From contig CAMBFP010000080.1 in assembly GCA_945865745.1 (NCBI GenBank), forward strand, positions 1 to 5,397: a DNA stretch of 5,397 nt, written 5' to 3'. Both the position numbers and the translations under genes were made by a program. The notes under the pieces are model-generated. The model made no database searches, was not told where the DNA came from, and saw only the letters and a list, made by a program, of their open reading frames with translations. The DNA is from Rhizobium sp. Q54 (GTDB lineage Bacteria > Pseudomonadota > Alphaproteobacteria > Rickettsiales > UBA1997). Below are positions 5,178 through 5,397 of this stretch, piece by piece. The first letter of the stretch is position 1, and each line of letters starts with the position of its first letter.

Positions 5178-5397
5178 TTGATCAAAGAGATAAGTTTTTT
5201 ACGGTAAAGAAAAGCAAGTAATGGCTGAATGGCGAGTCCCAAAACAGCAAAATAATCGCCAGAAATTTTTTCAAATAGATGTTTGCCGAGAGATTCGTAT
5301 TTGTAACTACCAGCGCAGCCCCAGGGCTTGTCTAGCTTGACGTAATGCTCAATTTCATTTTCTGACATTTTGCGCATTTTTAACTCAACTAGAGAAA
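5165..5397 (-). CDS. maf: Maf/YceF-family nucleotide pyrophosphatase, C-terminal part (cut by the right edge)
   Basis: The last 76 codons of a Maf-family enzyme, which hydrolyses non-canonical or modified nucleoside triphosphates to monophosphates in the cytoplasm. The frame stays open to the window edge; an internal ATG at 5377 is not the true start. Visible family features are SENEIEHYVKL, the segment CAGSYKYESLGKHLFEKISG and DYFAVLGLAIQPLLAFL, the typical C-terminal third with its last helix. The CAGSYKxE form resembles E. coli YceF (7-methyl-GTP pyrophosphatase) more than YhdE (dTTP/UTP pyrophosphatase, which has KAGAFGIQG), so the YceF subgroup is likely. The expected catalytic Asp and most of the nucleotide pocket lie outside the window. 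It is the first visible gene of the five-gene run and overlaps the TerC start by 13 bases. Confidence 0.88.
   Translation of the reverse strand, partial: SLVELKMRKMSENEIEHYVKLDKPWGCAGSYKYESLGKHLFEKISGDYFAVLGLAIQPLLAFLYRKKLISLIKWTS

Noticed and set aside
5165..5377. A separate small 70-residue protein starting at the ATG at 5377
   Set aside because: The frame continues open to the window edge and the sequence is the C-terminal part of a Maf-family protein.
1..5397. Possible TGA recoding, since all six visible stops are TAA or TAG
   Set aside because: No gene contains an in-frame TGA, Trp is encoded by TGG, and six stops in an AT-rich genome are too few to argue from.

Overview
The window reads as ordinary bacterial chromosome, about 41-42% GC by eye. 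All genes lie on the minus strand, so transcription runs from the right edge to the left. The best taxonomic guess is a low-GC alphaproteobacterium, possibly of a Rickettsiales/Holosporales-like lineage. Support comes from the S16 sequence (SPRDSKFLEKLGTYNPL, then a Lys/Ala-rich tail), the RdgB start (LLIASGNAGKILEI) and the YceF-type Maf C-terminus (CAGSYKYE). A diderm is also implied by a lipoprotein with a predicted outer-membrane barrel. This placement is inference from remembered family sequences, not a computed phylogeny.

Right to middle (5397-668) is a tightly packed five-gene series. It comprises the C-terminal part of a Maf/YceF nucleotide pyrophosphatase, a TerC-family membrane protein (13-bp overlap), a CorA/ZntB-type divalent cation transporter (8-bp overlap), a low-molecular-weight protein tyrosine phosphatase (3-bp gap, TTG start, same frame as the transporter) and a 768-residue subtilisin-like (S8) surface lipoprotein with a probable C-terminal outer-membrane beta-barrel (21-bp gap, with the only good Shine-Dalgarno sequence here). 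Spacing and strand suggest one transcript whose promoter lies outside the window.

Middle to left: the 204-bp spacer at 464-667 is the only real intergenic region. It holds a 74-bp composite palindrome beginning 6 bases after the protease stop, then a putative promoter for rpsP. rpsP (ribosomal protein S16) is followed, with a 14-bp overlap, by the 5' end of rdgB, an inosine/xanthosine triphosphate pyrophosphatase cut by the left edge. The rdgB start is non-ATG and easy to miss.

No gene set here is an evident new defence or mobile system. The points most worth a second look are the NalP-like architecture of the protease with its twelve-glycine repeat after the lipobox, the G-to-S change in the GxN signature of the transporter, the single in-frame TAG between transporter and phosphatase, and the composite palindrome.
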